Below, in pieces: positions 17,911 through 27,787 of a stretch of DNA of 64,000 nt. The stretch is taken from assembly GCF_004382795.1 (NCBI RefSeq), contig NZ_SMSG01000001.1, positions 62,001 through 126,000 on the forward strand, given 5' to 3'. A program made the translations under genes and the position numbers. A model generated the notes under the pieces. It was given only the letters and a program-made list of their open reading frames with translations, was not told where the DNA came from and did not search any database. Origin of the DNA: Cumulibacter soli (lineage in GTDB: Bacteria; Actinomycetota; Actinomycetes; Mycobacteriales; Antricoccaceae). Positions within the stretch are counted from its first letter, which is position 1, and each line of letters starts with the position of its first letter.

Positions 17911-18600
17911 CTAGCGGCCGACGCCGTACACGCCGCGGGTCTGGTCACGCATCAGCTGACCCTCATCGAGCTCGACCACGCGACGACGCATCGCGTCGAC
18001 GATATTGGCATCGTGCGTAGCCATCACGACCGTCGTGCCGGTGCGGTTAATCCGCTCGAGCAGCAGCATGATGTCCTGGCTGGTCTCGGGATCGAGGTTT
18101 CCGGTCGGCTCGTCGGCCAGCAGCACCAGCGGACGGTTCACGAACGCGCGCGCGATAGCCACGCGCTGCTGCTCGCCACCGGACAACTCATGGGGCATAC
18201 GGTCGGACTTACCTTCGAGGCCGACGAGCTCCAGCACCTCGGGGACGACTTTGCGGATCGTGTTACGCGGCTTGTTGATGACCTGCAGCGCGAACGCGAT
18301 GTTCTCCGAGACTGTCTTGTTCTTCAACAGTCGGAAGTCCTGGAACACGCAGCCGATCGTGCGGCGCAACTTCGGCACCTGCCACTTGCTCATCTTGTTC
18401 AGGTGCTTGCCGTTGACGTGGATGTCGCCCTTCGACGGCGTCTCCTCGCGCAACAACAACTGTAGGAAGGTCGACTTGCCGGAGCCCGACGGGCCGATCA
18501 GAAAGACGAACTCGCCCTTCTCGACCTGAAGCGACACGTCGTCCAAGGCGGCACGGGTGGACGTCGAGTAGAACTTGCTGACGTTCTCAAAGCGAATCAC
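17911..18600 (-). CDS. ftsE: Cell division ATP-binding protein FtsE
   Basis: ABC ATPase partner of FtsX. 229 residues with Walker [10 protein letters not shown] (about 36-44), Q-loop VFQDFRLL near 87, signature LSGGEQQR near 139 and Walker [13 protein letters not shown] near 160. GTG start at 18598-18600. It heads the ftsEX operon. In many actinomycetes prfB lies immediately upstream; here prfB is 9.2 kb away, although on the same strand. Confidence 0.97.
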   Translation of the reverse strand: MIRFENVSKFYSTSTRAALDDVSLQVEKGEFVFLIGPSGSGKSTFLQLLLREETPSKGDIHVNGKHLNKMSKWQVPKLRRTIGCVFQDFRLLKNKTVSENIAFALQVINKPRNTIRKVVPEVLELVGLEGKSDRMPHELSGGEQQRVAIARAFVNRPLVLLADEPTGNLDPETSQDIMLLLERINRTGTTVVMATHDANIVDAMRRRVVELDEGQLMRDQTRGVYGVGR

Positions 18601-18689
18601 AACGGACGAGCCTACCCCGTCGTTATCAATTTGTAGTCAAATTCGACTGTGACGCTCGCTGCGTGCCGTGCATCGGCAACTCAAATGCG

Positions 18690-19112
18690 TTATCGGGCGC
18701 CCGCGATCGCGTCGCCGCGGACCAGCGTTTCATCACCAAATGTGTCGGCGGGGTCAGCGCCCAGGTTCACGATCGTGTTGTCGGCATCGACGAAAACCAC
18801 GCTCGGCTGGAATTCCTTGGCCTCAGCGGTGTCCATCTGCGCGTACGCGATCAGAATGACCAGGTCGCCGGGATGCACTAGGTGGGCGGCGGCGCCGTTG
18901 ATACCGATCACGCCACTACCGCGCTCGCCGGCGATCGTGTAGGTCTCCAGGCGAGCACCATTAGTGATGTCGACGATGTGTACGAGTTCACCGACGAGGA
19001 GATCGGCGGCATCCAGCAGATCCTCATCAATGGTGACCGAGCCGACGTAGTGCAGGTCGGCCTGAGTCACCGTTGCGCGGTGGATCTTGCTCTTCATCAT
19101 GGTGCGAATCAT
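18690..19112 (-). CDS. panD: Aspartate 1-decarboxylase proenzyme PanD
   Basis: Makes beta-alanine for pantothenate and CoA. 140 residues, very like mycobacterial Pan[21 protein letters not shown], then YVGSVTID with the Gly24-Ser25 self-cleavage site that yields the pyruvoyl group, and [19 protein letters not shown] further on. ATG at 19112 is chosen for its AGGAG and for agreement with family starts; the open frame upstream is not needed. Other pan genes are not nearby. Confidence 0.96.
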   Translation of the reverse strand: MIRTMMKSKIHRATVTQADLHYVGSVTIDEDLLDAADLLVGELVHIVDITNGARLETYTIAGERGSGVIGINGAAAHLVHPGDLVILIAYAQMDTAEAKEFQPSVVFVDADNTIVNLGADPADTFGDETLVRGDAIAGAR

Positions 19113-19197
19113 TCGCGATTGTCTCCTGGGACTGGACTGGATCACGTCCTAACCACTCCACAGGATACGGCCAAAACCCACCGTCTAAGTTAGGTGT

Positions 19198-19992
19198 ATG
19201 TCACACCCCACGCTCGATGCCGAGGCGTACTACCTGCCGGGCGGAGATAACCGCTACCGGCCTACTGAGGCCACCACCAGCCCGTGGAACGACGCCGCGC
19301 AACACGGTGGGCCGCCGTCGGCGCTGCTTTCCCGGGTGATGAGCGACCTGGTGGATCCCGGCTTGCGCCTGGGCCGCCTCGCGGTCGACTTCCCCGGACC
19401 GATCCCACGTACTGAGTTCACGATCGACGCGAAGGTCACCCGCCCTGGACGTCGAGTGTGCCGGACCGAAGCGGCAATGATCGTCGATGAGAAAGTCGTG
19501 GCCTCAGCGAGTGCTTGGCACATCGCGACCGGCGAGCGCCCTCCGACGGACGGCGTCCACGACTTTGCTGCGCCGGCGTTGCCGGATGCGCAACCCCAGC
19601 GTTTCTTCCCCGGCATGGACGACTGGGGCCATGGCCGATCAGTGGAGTGGCGCTTCACTCACGGCGCGCTCGCCGAGCCGGGTCCCGCCGGCGTCTGGAC
19701 CCGGTTGCGTCAGCCACTGATCGCCGGACGTGATCTCGCCGGGTTCGACCGCGCGATCGTGGTTGCCGACTCCGCGAACGGGGTCTCGAACGAACTGCCG
19801 TTCGGCGAGTGGCTGTACATCCCGCCCACCATGACGTTCACGGCACTGCGCGCACCGGTCGGCGAATGGGTATTCCTGGATGCGCGAACGACCCTCGCGG
19901 GCGATGGGGTCGGTATCGCCTCCGGGTCGCTAGGCGACGCCGAAGGGCTGTGCGGTCTGGTCGCGCAGCCGCTGTTGGTCACCGCCGTGTGA
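19198..19992 (+). CDS. Acyl-CoA thioesterase-like hot-dog domain protein (TesB-like)
   Basis: A 264-residue protein resembling the double hot-dog thioesterase family found in actinomycetes. The N-terminal half has the characteristic WNDAAQHGGPPSALLSRVM region (residues about 29-48) and a substrate-tunnel strand region with DFPGPIPRTEF. The C-terminal half keeps EWLYIPPTMTFTALRAP. Probable hydrolysis of an acyl-CoA; the chain length is not predictable. The ATG lies just after a TAAG/TAGG-rich stretch without a ribosome site, so the message may be leaderless. It is divergent from panD and its stop overlaps the next gene. Confidence 0.8.
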   Translation: MSHPTLDAEAYYLPGGDNRYRPTEATTSPWNDAAQHGGPPSALLSRVMSDLVDPGLRLGRLAVDFPGPIPRTEFTIDAKVTRPGRRVCRTEAAMIVDEKVVASASAWHIATGERPPTDGVHDFAAPALPDAQPQRFFPGMDDWGHGRSVEWRFTHGALAEPGPAGVWTRLRQPLIAGRDLAGFDRAIVVADSANGVSNELPFGEWLYIPPTMTFTALRAPVGEWVFLDARTTLAGDGVGIASGSLGDAEGLCGLVAQPLLVTAV

Positions 19993-20777
19993 GGAGGTTC
20001 CTTGCGCAACTGGTCCGGTTCGGATACCAGCAGGCGCTGTCATGCCTCTATCCCGCGTTGGTGTTCGCCGGGATCGCTGTGGCACAGGTCGTCCCGTTAC
20101 CGATCGCGGCGTACGACGCACTCCTTATTTACTGTGTCGCGCTGACGTTCGGGTTCTGGGCGCTGGGTTTGGAAACCTGGCGAGAAGTGGCTGTGATCTT
20201 CGGGTTTCACCTCGTTGGGCTGGCGCTGGAGATCTTCAAGGTCGCCGAGGGATCGTGGGCATATCCCGGCGAGGGCTGGACCAAGATCGGCGGCGTACCC
20301 CTGTTTTCCGGATTCATGTACGGCGCCGTCGGTTCGTATATCTGCCAAGCGTGGCGTCGACTCGACCTGCGGCTGGCGCACTATCCGGCGGTCTCAGCTG
20401 CGATCATCGCGGTGCTGATCTACGCGAACTTCTTTACCCATCACTGGATCGCGGACCTGCGGCTCTACCTTGCGCTGGCGATGCTCGTCGTCTTACGTCG
20501 CTGCTGGGTGTATTTCACCGTCGGTGATACGCGCTACCGGATGCCGCTGGCGCTATCGTTCGTGCTGATCGGATTCTTCCTGTGGCTGGCCGAGAACCTC
20601 GGGACTTTGCTGCAGGCGTGGCAATACCCGAACCAGACCGAAGTGTGGCAGGCCGTACACGTGGAGAAACTAGGGGCGTGGGCCCTGTTGGTGACTATGA
20701 GCTTCGTGATGGTCGCCGCGATCAAGTCGCGTGAGGGCGTGCTGTACCACCGTGGCGCCGAGCCGACTGTGACCTAG
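19989..20777 (+). CDS. DUF817 family integral membrane protein
   Basis: 262 residues with about eight hydrophobic membrane segments. The family-typical core is present: EIFKVAEGSWAYPG near 90, LFSGFMYGAVGSYICQAW near 112 and the C-terminal FLWLAENLGTLLQAWQYP region. No function is established for DUF817. GTG at 19989 overlaps the thioesterase stop (GTGA), so the two are probably translated from one mRNA. No second gene start fits the frame better. Confidence 0.8.
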   Translation: MRRFLAQLVRFGYQQALSCLYPALVFAGIAVAQVVPLPIAAYDALLIYCVALTFGFWALGLETWREVAVIFGFHLVGLALEIFKVAEGSWAYPGEGWTKIGGVPLFSGFMYGAVGSYICQAWRRLDLRLAHYPAVSAAIIAVLIYANFFTHHWIADLRLYLALAMLVVLRRCWVYFTVGDTRYRMPLALSFVLIGFFLWLAENLGTLLQAWQYPNQTEVWQAVHVEKLGAWALLVTMSFVMVAAIKSREGVLYHRGAEPTVT

Positions 20778-20882
20778 CGGCCAGTGCCTACTAGCGGTCG
20801 GCGCCCTACTCGGCGGCCGGTGCCTACTCAGCCGCAGGTGCCGCTGCCCGTACCCCGGTCGCGCCGCGATTGAGCAGCGTTG

Positions 20883-21821
20883 TCACGCGTAGGAATGCAG
20901 TCCCGAGATGAGGTAGTTGATCACGAAAAGGTTGAAGATGATCGACACCAGGCCTGCGACCGCGATCGATGACGCCTTCTCCCGCCACCCGGCGGTCGCA
21001 CGCGCATGCAGATACGCCGCATATAGCAGCCAGGTCACCAGCGAGATGGTCTCCTTCGGGTCCCATCCCCAGAAACGTCCCCATGCCGCCTCGGCCCAGA
21101 CAGCGCCAATGATCAACGCGAAGGTGTACAGCGGGAAGGCCAGTTTGACGACTCGATGCGTCGTGGCGTCCAGCGATTCGCTCGAGGGCAGCTTGTCCCA
21201 CATCGTGTGGCGGTCATCATCGCTACGCGTAGTCCGCTCCCGGCGGCGCTGGATGATCGCCAGGACGCCGAGCACTCCGGGGATCAGCAACAATCCGCTG
21301 GTCGCCGAGATCGACGTGACATGAATCAGTCGCCAGTAGGAGTTCAGCGAGGCCATCAGCGGCCCTGCCGGGGTAAACACCACCGTCCCGGCCACGAACG
21401 CGAGGATCGTGACGGCGCCGAGCACGAACACCGCGAGCCCACTGTTGCGGAACGGCTTGGCCACCGCGACGTACGCCGCGGCCACCAGGCACATCAGCAT
21501 CAACAGTTCGTAAACGTTGCCCAGGGGGAATCGCTCGGCGGCAATCCCACGAAACAGGAAGGCGGCTGCGTTCAGCGCGATACCCGTCAGCAGCATCACC
21601 ATCGATGCGGCCGACCATGCCCTCCGGCGTTGCGTGGAATACGCGGGCTCAGCCGCCTCGGCTTTCTCCAGCAGGTCGCCGGGGTCGCGCTGAGCTGCGA
21701 CGGCGAGCGCTTTACGGCGAACCGGCGTGTGTGCGAAGAGTACGGCGAGGCAGATGGTGGCCAGTGCGTACGCCGTAGCGGCACCGACGAACAGTTGATC
21801 GGAGAGCTGGGCGACGTTCAT
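20883..21821 (-). CDS. ccsB: Cytochrome c biogenesis protein CcsB (ResC-type)
   Basis: Membrane haem-handling half of System II cytochrome c maturation. 312 residues, about eight membrane segments, with the diagnostic WGWDPKE tryptophan-rich loop (near 250) and conserved His residues around 165 (LIHVTS) and 275 (YLHARA). The ATG at 21821 is used; a GTG two codons upstream is possible and neither has a good ribosome site. Its usual partners resB, ccdA and resA are not in the window. Confidence 0.93.
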   Translation of the reverse strand: MNVAQLSDQLFVGAATAYALATICLAVLFAHTPVRRKALAVAAQRDPGDLLEKAEAAEPAYSTQRRRAWSAASMVMLLTGIALNAAAFLFRGIAAERFPLGNVYELLMLMCLVAAAYVAVAKPFRNSGLAVFVLGAVTILAFVAGTVVFTPAGPLMASLNSYWRLIHVTSISATSGLLLIPGVLGVLAIIQRRRERTTRSDDDRHTMWDKLPSSESLDATTHRVVKLAFPLYTFALIIGAVWAEAAWGRFWGWDPKETISLVTWLLYAAYLHARATAGWREKASSIAVAGLVSIIFNLFVINYLISGLHSYA

Positions 21822-21954
21822 ACACACACCATATTCACTTCAAGGCCGGGATACGCACGGCCGGTCAGGTGACTGCCGTCCCACAGGACATAACCCGTCG
21901 TCCCGAGAGCCTCGCCCCGCCGTCGGAAAGGCAGCGCCTCGTCACTGGAAGCTT

Positions 21955-21995
21955 GTAAGGGCGCTGCTGAAAACGCAGTCTGTGCGCTCCCTTAC
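21955..21995. terminator. Imperfect hairpin in the nei-ccsB gap
   Basis: The arms GTAAGG/GCGC (21955-21964) and GCGC/CCTTAC (21984-21995) pair with a small bulge, enclosing a shorter inner stem. It lies about 60 bases past the nei stop. It may end nei transcription. The rest of this 234-base gap shows nothing firm. Confidence 0.3.
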
Positions 21996-22055
21996 CTCGC
22001 ATACATCGATAAGGCGCCGCAGACGCTGCGTGTTCAGCACGTTGGGTCGACGAGA

Positions 22056-22880
22056 TCAGGTGCGGCGTTGGCAGCCGCCGCACCAGTACAGTTTTCGCCC
22101 GGCCAACTGGCGCATGCGGATCGTGGACCCGCAGCGCTCGCATGCCTCACCATCGTGTTGGTAGACGTAGTTAGGGCGGTCGTACTCGGCTTTCAGTCTT
22201 CCGGAAGCGATGTCCTGCTCGGCCGCGATGACGTCTTCCTCAACGGTGATGATCCGGCCGGTGTGGACGCCGACATTCATCAGCCGCACCAGATCGGCCC
22301 AGATCCCGTCGAAACTCGCCCGCTTGATTCTCCTGCCTGCGTACGCCGGGCCGATGCGTTGCCGGTACAGCACTTCGCACCGATAGATGTTACCGACGCC
22401 GGCGATGACGCTCTGATCCATCAATAACTCGCCGATGCTCTTCGTGCTTCGCTGCAGTTTCGCCCATGCCGGGTTTGGGTCGGCACCGGGCTGCAACGGG
22501 TCGGGGCCCTGCCGGGCGATGAGGTCCTCGATCTCCAGCGGCTCCACGATCCGACAGACCATCGGTCCTCGAAGGTCAGCCGCGTACTGCTCGTTCAGAA
22601 TCCGCAGCCGCACGATCCCCGTCACCGGCGGCTCGATGCCTCCGGCGGCGTGCGTGACGTCGAACTTGCCGATCAGCCCGAGGTGCACATGCACCGTGCG
22701 CCCGCCGATTTCCAGGAACAGCAGTTTGCCGTGCGCCCAGGCACGCTCAAACAGATGCCCGTCCAGCAGCGCAGCCGAGGAGGCAAAGCGCCCCTGCGGG
22801 CTGGTGACCTGCGGACTGGTGCCCGCGAAGACCGCCGTGAGCCGACGTGCGAGCCGGTGAAGCGAATGACCTTCGGGCAC
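22056..22880 (-). CDS. nei: Fpg/Nei family DNA glycosylase-AP lyase (endonuclease VIII-like)
   Basis: Removes oxidised pyrimidines and cuts the abasic site. 274 residues starting MPEGHSLHR: Pro2 and Glu3 are the catalytic pair and HGKLLFLEI supplies the active-site lysine near 50-60. The helix-two-turn-helix (IAGVGNIYRCE near 165) and a C-terminal zinc finger C-x2-C-x16-C-x2-C are present. It is closest in form to mycobacterial Nei1. The GTG start overlaps the acyl-CoA dehydrogenase stop by one base (TAGTG). Confidence 0.93.
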   Translation of the reverse strand: MPEGHSLHRLARRLTAVFAGTSPQVTSPQGRFASSAALLDGHLFERAWAHGKLLFLEIGGRTVHVHLGLIGKFDVTHAAGGIEPPVTGIVRLRILNEQYAADLRGPMVCRIVEPLEIEDLIARQGPDPLQPGADPNPAWAKLQRSTKSIGELLMDQSVIAGVGNIYRCEVLYRQRIGPAYAGRRIKRASFDGIWADLVRLMNVGVHTGRIITVEEDVIAAEQDIASGRLKAEYDRPNYVYQHDGEACERCGSTIRMRQLAGRKLYWCGGCQRRT

Positions 22881-24061
22881 TAGTACGACCGCGGCAGACC
22901 GAGTTCACGCTCGGCGATGTAGTTCAGCACCATCTGGTTGTTCACCGGCGCGATCCGCATCAGTCGCGATTCCAGGAAAAACCGTCCGATGTGGTACTCC
23001 CGAGCGAAGCTGTAGCCGCCGAAGGTCTGCATTGCCCGATCGGCGCACTCAAACGCAGCTTCGCTGGCGAGATACTTGGCCGCATTGGCCATGGTGCCGA
23101 CCTCACCGGCGCCCTTCTCGGCGTACTGCGCGGCGCCGTCGTACAGCACGTTCGCCGCCGAAACAAGTTTCAGGAAGGAGTCGGCGAGCGGATGTGCGAC
23201 CGCCTGGTTCTTGCCGATCTGACGATCGAAGACCACCCGTTCCTTCGCGTACGTCGTTGCCGCGTCCAAGGCCCACCGCCCCATACCAAGCGACTCGCTG
23301 GCGAGCATCAACCGCTCGGAGTTCAGGCTGTGCAGCAGGTGATAGAACCCGCGGCCCTTCTCCCCCACGATGTCGTCCTCGCTGACCGGATGGTCCTCAA
23401 AAAAGACCTCGGCCGAGGCGACTGCATTGCGGGCGATCTTGCTGATCGGCTGGATCTTGATCGTGTCGGCCCGCAAGTCGGTGAGGAAGAGCGTGAGACC
23501 CAACGACTGGTTCTCCTCGCGCCCCGGGGTCGACGTGCGGGTCAGCACCATGATCTTGTCGCCGCGGAGCGCACCTGAGTTCCACACTTTGCCGCCGTTG
23601 ATCAGGTACTGCCCCGACGAGGCCTCGCGCGCGGACGTGCGGATCTTCGTGGTCTGGGTTCCCGCGTCCGGTTCGGTCACGCCGAACGTGACGTACTGCT
23701 GGCCGCCGGCGATCGCTGGGAGCACCTCGCGTTTTTGCGCTTCGGTGCCGAACGCGGAGATCGCCGCCAGACTGAGCATCGGAATGTGCACCGTGGAGCA
23801 GCCGTTCATCGCTGCGCCGGAATACGCGATTTCCTCGAGAATCGCGCACATGTCCGCCAGTTGACCGCCGTCACCGCCGTACTCCTCGGGTACGAGCACA
23901 CCCATGAATCCGGCGTCGGCGAAGGCGCGGAAGAACTCCTCGGGGAACTCGTGCGCGCCGTCGCGCTGTTCCCAGTACTCCGGCGGGAACTTCGCGCACA
24001 GCGCGCGTACGGCGTCCCTCAAGTCGGCATTGGTCTGCAGATGCGGGAACCGCGCGCTCAC
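22880..24061 (-). CDS. Acyl-CoA dehydrogenase
   Basis: FAD-dependent alpha,beta-dehydrogenation of an acyl-CoA. 393 residues with the family order: an N-terminal helical domain, the FAD-contact strand YVTFGVTEPDAGTQTTKI (about 125-140), the middle beta domain, and the C-terminal four-helix domain with the arginine and QTFGGYSFAREY signature near 355. GTG at 24061 is chosen because GAGGAGG lies 7 bases upstream; an open extension to 24091 adds ten residues. It is coupled to nei downstream, an unusual partner. The substrate is unknown. Confidence 0.92.
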   Translation of the reverse strand: MSARFPHLQTNADLRDAVRALCAKFPPEYWEQRDGAHEFPEEFFRAFADAGFMGVLVPEEYGGDGGQLADMCAILEEIAYSGAAMNGCSTVHIPMLSLAAISAFGTEAQKREVLPAIAGGQQYVTFGVTEPDAGTQTTKIRTSAREASSGQYLINGGKVWNSGALRGDKIMVLTRTSTPGREENQSLGLTLFLTDLRADTIKIQPISKIARNAVASAEVFFEDHPVSEDDIVGEKGRGFYHLLHSLNSERLMLASESLGMGRWALDAATTYAKERVVFDRQIGKNQAVAHPLADSFLKLVSAANVLYDGAAQYAEKGAGEVGTMANAAKYLASEAAFECADRAMQTFGGYSFAREYHIGRFFLESRLMRIAPVNNQMVLNYIAERELGLPRSY

Positions 24062-24124
24062 GTCGGGCCCTCCTCGAGTTGATCCGTGCACTGACGCACT
24101 GGACGATACGCGGCCCGCCGTCCG

Positions 24125-25330
24125 TCACTCTGCGGGCGGCCCAGTGGGCGGTCGCGGTTGGTCGTGCTCGGCGTGCGCACGACCGACCAAACTGGCTAAC
24201 TCCTCGTCGTCGCGAGCCCGCACCCGCAATTCTTTGCGCAGCGAGCGCAGATACGCCTCGTGCGAGAGCATCCGCTGGTAGTGCCGCTCACGCAGCTCAG
24301 GGTCGGTCTCGTAATCGGCATCGAGGTACTGGACGGCCATCCTCCGCAGGTTGTGGGTCGCCGTCTGCGCCTTGCCCTTAGGACTCAGCAAGGACGCCGC
24401 AATGGTGATCACCAGGATGCCGATGATGACTGTGAGCGACAGTTCGATGCCGACCTCAATGACCGGCACCTTTTCGCCATCGTTGATGAACGGCAAGTTG
24501 TTCTCGTGCAACGCGTGCAGGATGAGTTTGACTCCGATGAACGCCAAGATCGCCGCGAGTCCGTACGCCAGGTAGATCAGCCGGTCGAGTAGCCCGTCGA
24601 TCAGGAAGTACAGTTGCCGCAGACCAAGCAGCGAGAACGCGGTCGCCGTGAAGACCAGGAACACGTTGGTCGTCAGCCCGTAGATTGCCGGGATCGAATC
24701 GAACGCGAACAGGATGTCGGTGCCGCCGATCGCCACCATCACCAGCAGCATTGGCGTCATCACCTTGACGCCGTTCTCGATCGTGAACAGCCGGTCGCCG
24801 TCGTACTTCTCGGAGGTGCGGAAGAGTTTGCGCGCGACCCGGATGATGAAGTTGTCGATCTCGTCGTCTTCGCCCTCGTTCTTCTTGAGCATGTTCCCCG
24901 CCGTGAGCAGCAGGATCAGGCCGAACGCGTAGAAGATCCAGGCGAACTGGTTGATCAGCGCCGCACCGAGCAGGATGAACCCGGTGCGAGCGATCAGTGC
25001 GAACACGATGCCGAACAGCAGTACCTTCTGTTGGTCGGCACGTGGCACCCGGAACGACGAGATGATGACCAAGAACACGAATAGGTTGTCGACCGACAGG
25101 GCCTTTTCCGTGAGGTAACCGGCGAAGTATTCCGCCCCCATCTGGTTTCCGCCGAAGATCAGGACGGCGACGCCGAAGAGTACGGCGATGCCGACGTAAA
25201 TCGACGACCAGATCGCTGCTTCACGCAGGGTCGGGGTGTGGGCGACCCGCACGTGAAAGACGAAATCGAACACCAACAACAGAACAATGAACGCGATTGT
25301 CAGTGCCCATACCCAGCCGGGTACGTCCAT
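24125..25330 (-). CDS. TerC/Alx family membrane protein
   Basis: Integral membrane protein with about nine segments and 401 residues. The TerC signature is clear: the acidic YLTEKALSVDNLFVFLVI in TM3 (near residue 75), and GGTDILFAFDSIPAIYG in the second half (near 205). TerC proteins are linked to tellurite resistance, manganese export or protein secretion chaperoning; sequence cannot choose among these. ATG at 25330 follows GGAAGGG; an upstream frame to 25396 is not needed. The cytoplasmic tail of about 70 residues is charged (RRMAVQYLDADYETDPE). Confidence 0.92.
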   Translation of the reverse strand: MDVPGWVWALTIAFIVLLLVFDFVFHVRVAHTPTLREAAIWSSIYVGIAVLFGVAVLIFGGNQMGAEYFAGYLTEKALSVDNLFVFLVIISSFRVPRADQQKVLLFGIVFALIARTGFILLGAALINQFAWIFYAFGLILLLTAGNMLKKNEGEDDEIDNFIIRVARKLFRTSEKYDGDRLFTIENGVKVMTPMLLVMVAIGGTDILFAFDSIPAIYGLTTNVFLVFTATAFSLLGLRQLYFLIDGLLDRLIYLAYGLAAILAFIGVKLILHALHENNLPFINDGEKVPVIEVGIELSLTVIIGILVITIAASLLSPKGKAQTATHNLRRMAVQYLDADYETDPELRERHYQRMLSHEAYLRSLRKELRVRARDDEELASLVGRAHAEHDQPRPPTGPPAE

Positions 25331-25445
25331 GCCCCAGACCCTTCCATAACTGGCCGCGACAGATGCTGCACCCGTGCAGTGGTGGCGACCGGTCACCGGG
25401 CCGGGCGGGGTGACGTGCGATCTCTAACTTACCTGGATTCTGCGG

Positions 25446-26417
25446 TCAACCGGCGGCGTTCGTACCGCGAAATGTGCGTCGGTAAGTGGCCGGACCAACC
25501 CCCGTCGTACGGCGAAAGTGCTGACGTAACGAGGCGCCGGTTCCGAGTCCGGAACGCTCGGCAACGACCTCGATCGGAAGGTCGGTCGCCTCGAGCAGGC
25601 GTTGCGCGGCGCGCACTCGCTGTTGGTTCAGCCATAACGCAGGCGTTTGCCCGGTCTCCTCCTGGAACCGGCGAGCGAACGTGCGGGGGCTCATGTGCGC
25701 CTGTTGGGCGAGCCGCGCGACGGGGAGTTTCTCGACCAGATGCTGCAACGCCCACTCCCGTACCGCGGCTGTGCTGTCGCTGGCATCCTGTGGGACCGCG
25801 CGGTCGATGAACTGCGCCTGCCCACCTTCGCGCCAAGGCGGTACGACGAGGAACCGCGCGACGGCGTTGGCCACGTCGGCGCCGCAGTCTTGGCGCACCA
25901 CGTGCAGGCACAGGTCGGTTCCTGCGGACAAGCCTGCCGAGGTCAGCACAGAACCGTCGTCGGTGAACAACACATTCGGCTGTAGGTCGACCCGCGGGTA
26001 GAGCCGCCGGAACCGGTCGGCGTACGCCCAATGGGTCGTCGCGCGGCGGCCATCGAGGAGCCCGGCCGCAGCAAGTACGAACGCGCCGGTACAGATCGAG
26101 ATCATTCGGGCGTGCGTCGGCGCCTTACCCAGCCCGGCGCGCAGGTCGTCAGGCAGGTTGCCCTCTCGCAGCGGGCCTGGCATCCGGGTGCCGGGAACGA
26201 TAATCGAGTCGGCGGTCGCGAGCGCTTCGATGCCGGCATCGGGAACAATGCTGTAGCCGTGGTAGCTACGGACGGGGTCAGCCGTGAGCGCAGCGATCTG
26301 GACGTCGTACCGCTTCCGATCGAGCACATTGTTGGCGACGCCAAACACCTGCGAGGGAATCACCAGGTCGAAGCCGATGACCGGCGGGAGCGCGAGGACG
26401 ACGATGCGATGCGTCAT
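25446..26417 (-). CDS. GlxA-type transcriptional regulator (DJ-1/PfpI domain plus AraC HTH)
   Basis: 323 residues: an N-terminal amidase-like DJ-1/PfpI domain (residues 1-190, with the nucleophile-elbow ISICTGAFVLAAAGLLDG near 110) and a C-terminal AraC double HTH (about 220-320, LAQQAHMSPRTFARRFQEE, shown in part). This family often controls amine or quaternary-amine catabolism. It is divergent from an MFS carrier with a 62-base gap, which suggests it regulates that carrier. Confidence 0.92.
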   Translation of the reverse strand: MTHRIVVLALPPVIGFDLVIPSQVFGVANNVLDRKRYDVQIAALTADPVRSYHGYSIVPDAGIEALATADSIIVPGTRMPGPLREGNLPDDLRAGLGKAPTHARMISICTGAFVLAAAGLLDGRRATTHWAYADRFRRLYPRVDLQPNVLFTDDGSVLTSAGLSAGTDLCLHVVRQDCGADVANAVARFLVVPPWREGGQAQFIDRAVPQDASDSTAAVREWALQHLVEKLPVARLAQQAHMSPRTFARRFQEETGQTPALWLNQQRVRAAQRLLEATDLPIEVVAERSGLGTGASLRQHFRRTTGVGPATYRRTFRGTNAAG

Positions 26418-26479
26418 GGCAGTATTCTTTCACACCTTGTCATTTCTGCCACTACCTTGATGCCCAGCAGTGCGGCAGG

Positions 26480-27787
26480 ATGCCTAGCGTGACCGATACC
26501 CAACTCGCTCCTGAGGTGCGCAAACGCCCGTCGTGGCTGCCGCACCGCGCGTGGCTCATCGCCGCGATCACGTTTATCACGCTGATCGGCGCAGCCGGCT
26601 TCCGCTCGGTCCCTGGCGTGCTGATGGAGCCGTTGAACGCCGAGTTCGGCTGGTCGCACGGCACGATCGGACTTGCCGTCTCGATCAATCTGCTGCTGTT
26701 CGGATTGATCTCACCGTTCGCGGCGGCGCTGATGGATCGCATCGGCATCCAGCGCGTGGTCTCCGCCGCCCTGCTGTTGGTCGCGCTCGGCAGCGGACTG
26801 ACGATCATGATGGATCAAGTCTGGCAGCTGATGCTGCTGTGGGGCGTGCTTGTCGGAGTGGGCACAGGATCAATGTCGATGGCCTTCGTCGCCACGGTCG
26901 CCTCGCGGTGGTTCATCGCCCGACGCGGGCTGGTCACCGGCGTGCTGACCGCCGCCGGCGCGGCCGGTCAACTGGTGTTCCTGCCGTTGATCGCTTACCT
27001 ATCGGAAAACTACGGCTGGCGGGTGCCGTCGATCGGCGTGGCGGTACTCGCGCTCGCGGTCATTCCGCTGGTGCTGCTGTGGCTACACGACCATCCGCAC
27101 GCATTGGGTATGGAGGCCTACGGGGCGAGCGATACGCAGCCCACGCCGCCGCGTGCGGCGATCGCCAAGGGATCCGCCGGGCGCGCCGTGGAGGTATTGC
27201 GCGCAGCCGCACGCCGTCCGGTGTTCTGGCTGTTGGCCGGCGGATTCGCGATCTGCGGCGCCTCCACCAACGGTCTGATCGGCACGCACTTCGTGCCGGC
27301 CGCACACGACCACGGGATGCCGGCGACAACTGCGGCAGGCCTGCTGGCGATCGTCGGCATCTTCGACATTGCGGGCACGATCGCTTCCGGCTGGCTCACC
27401 GACCGCGTGGACCCGCGCGTACTGCTGGCGACGTACTACGCGCTGCGCGGCGGGTCATTGCTGGTGTTGCCTGCTCTGCTGGGTCCGGACGCCGCTCCCC
27501 CAATGTGGGCATTCATCATCTTCTACGGTCTCGACTGGGTCGCGACCGTGCCGCCGACCGTCGTGCTGTGCCAGCGATACTTCGGGATGAGCGGTCCGAT
27601 CGTGTTCGGCTGGGTGTTCGCCTCGCACCAAATCGGTGCCGCGCTCGCTGCGCTCGGTGCGGGGGTAATCCGAGACGCCTCCGGCGCCTACACCTTGGCG
27701 TTCCTGATCAGCGGCGGGTTGTGCTTCTTCGCCGCAGCCTTATCGTGGGCGATCCGGCGGCCACCCGCCGTACCGCACGAGATCTAA
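26480..27787 (+). CDS. MFS transporter, monocarboxylate/oxalate-formate antiporter-like
   Basis: Twelve membrane segments in 435 residues. The first half has [19 protein letters not shown] and the A-motif-like LMDRIGIQR near 90, and the cytoplasmic loop lies near residue 210. The pattern fits the OFA/MCT type carriers of small organic anions. The first ATG at 26480 overlaps its own AGGA; a GTG three codons on (26489) has that AGGA at 8 bases and is probably the real start. Its stop overlaps the prfB stop from the opposite strand by four bases, with no terminator between. Confidence 0.87.
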   Translation: MPSVTDTQLAPEVRKRPSWLPHRAWLIAAITFITLIGAAGFRSVPGVLMEPLNAEFGWSHGTIGLAVSINLLLFGLISPFAAALMDRIGIQRVVSAALLLVALGSGLTIMMDQVWQLMLLWGVLVGVGTGSMSMAFVATVASRWFIARRGLVTGVLTAAGAAGQLVFLPLIAYLSENYGWRVPSIGVAVLALAVIPLVLLWLHDHPHALGMEAYGASDTQPTPPRAAIAKGSAGRAVEVLRAAARRPVFWLLAGGFAICGASTNGLIGTHFVPAAHDHGMPATTAAGLLAIVGIFDIAGTIASGWLTDRVDPRVLLATYYALRGGSLLVLPALLGPDAAPPMWAFIIFYGLDWVATVPPTVVLCQRYFGMSGPIVFGWVFASHQIGAALAALGAGVIRDASGAYTLAFLISGGLCFFAAALSWAIRRPPAVPHEI

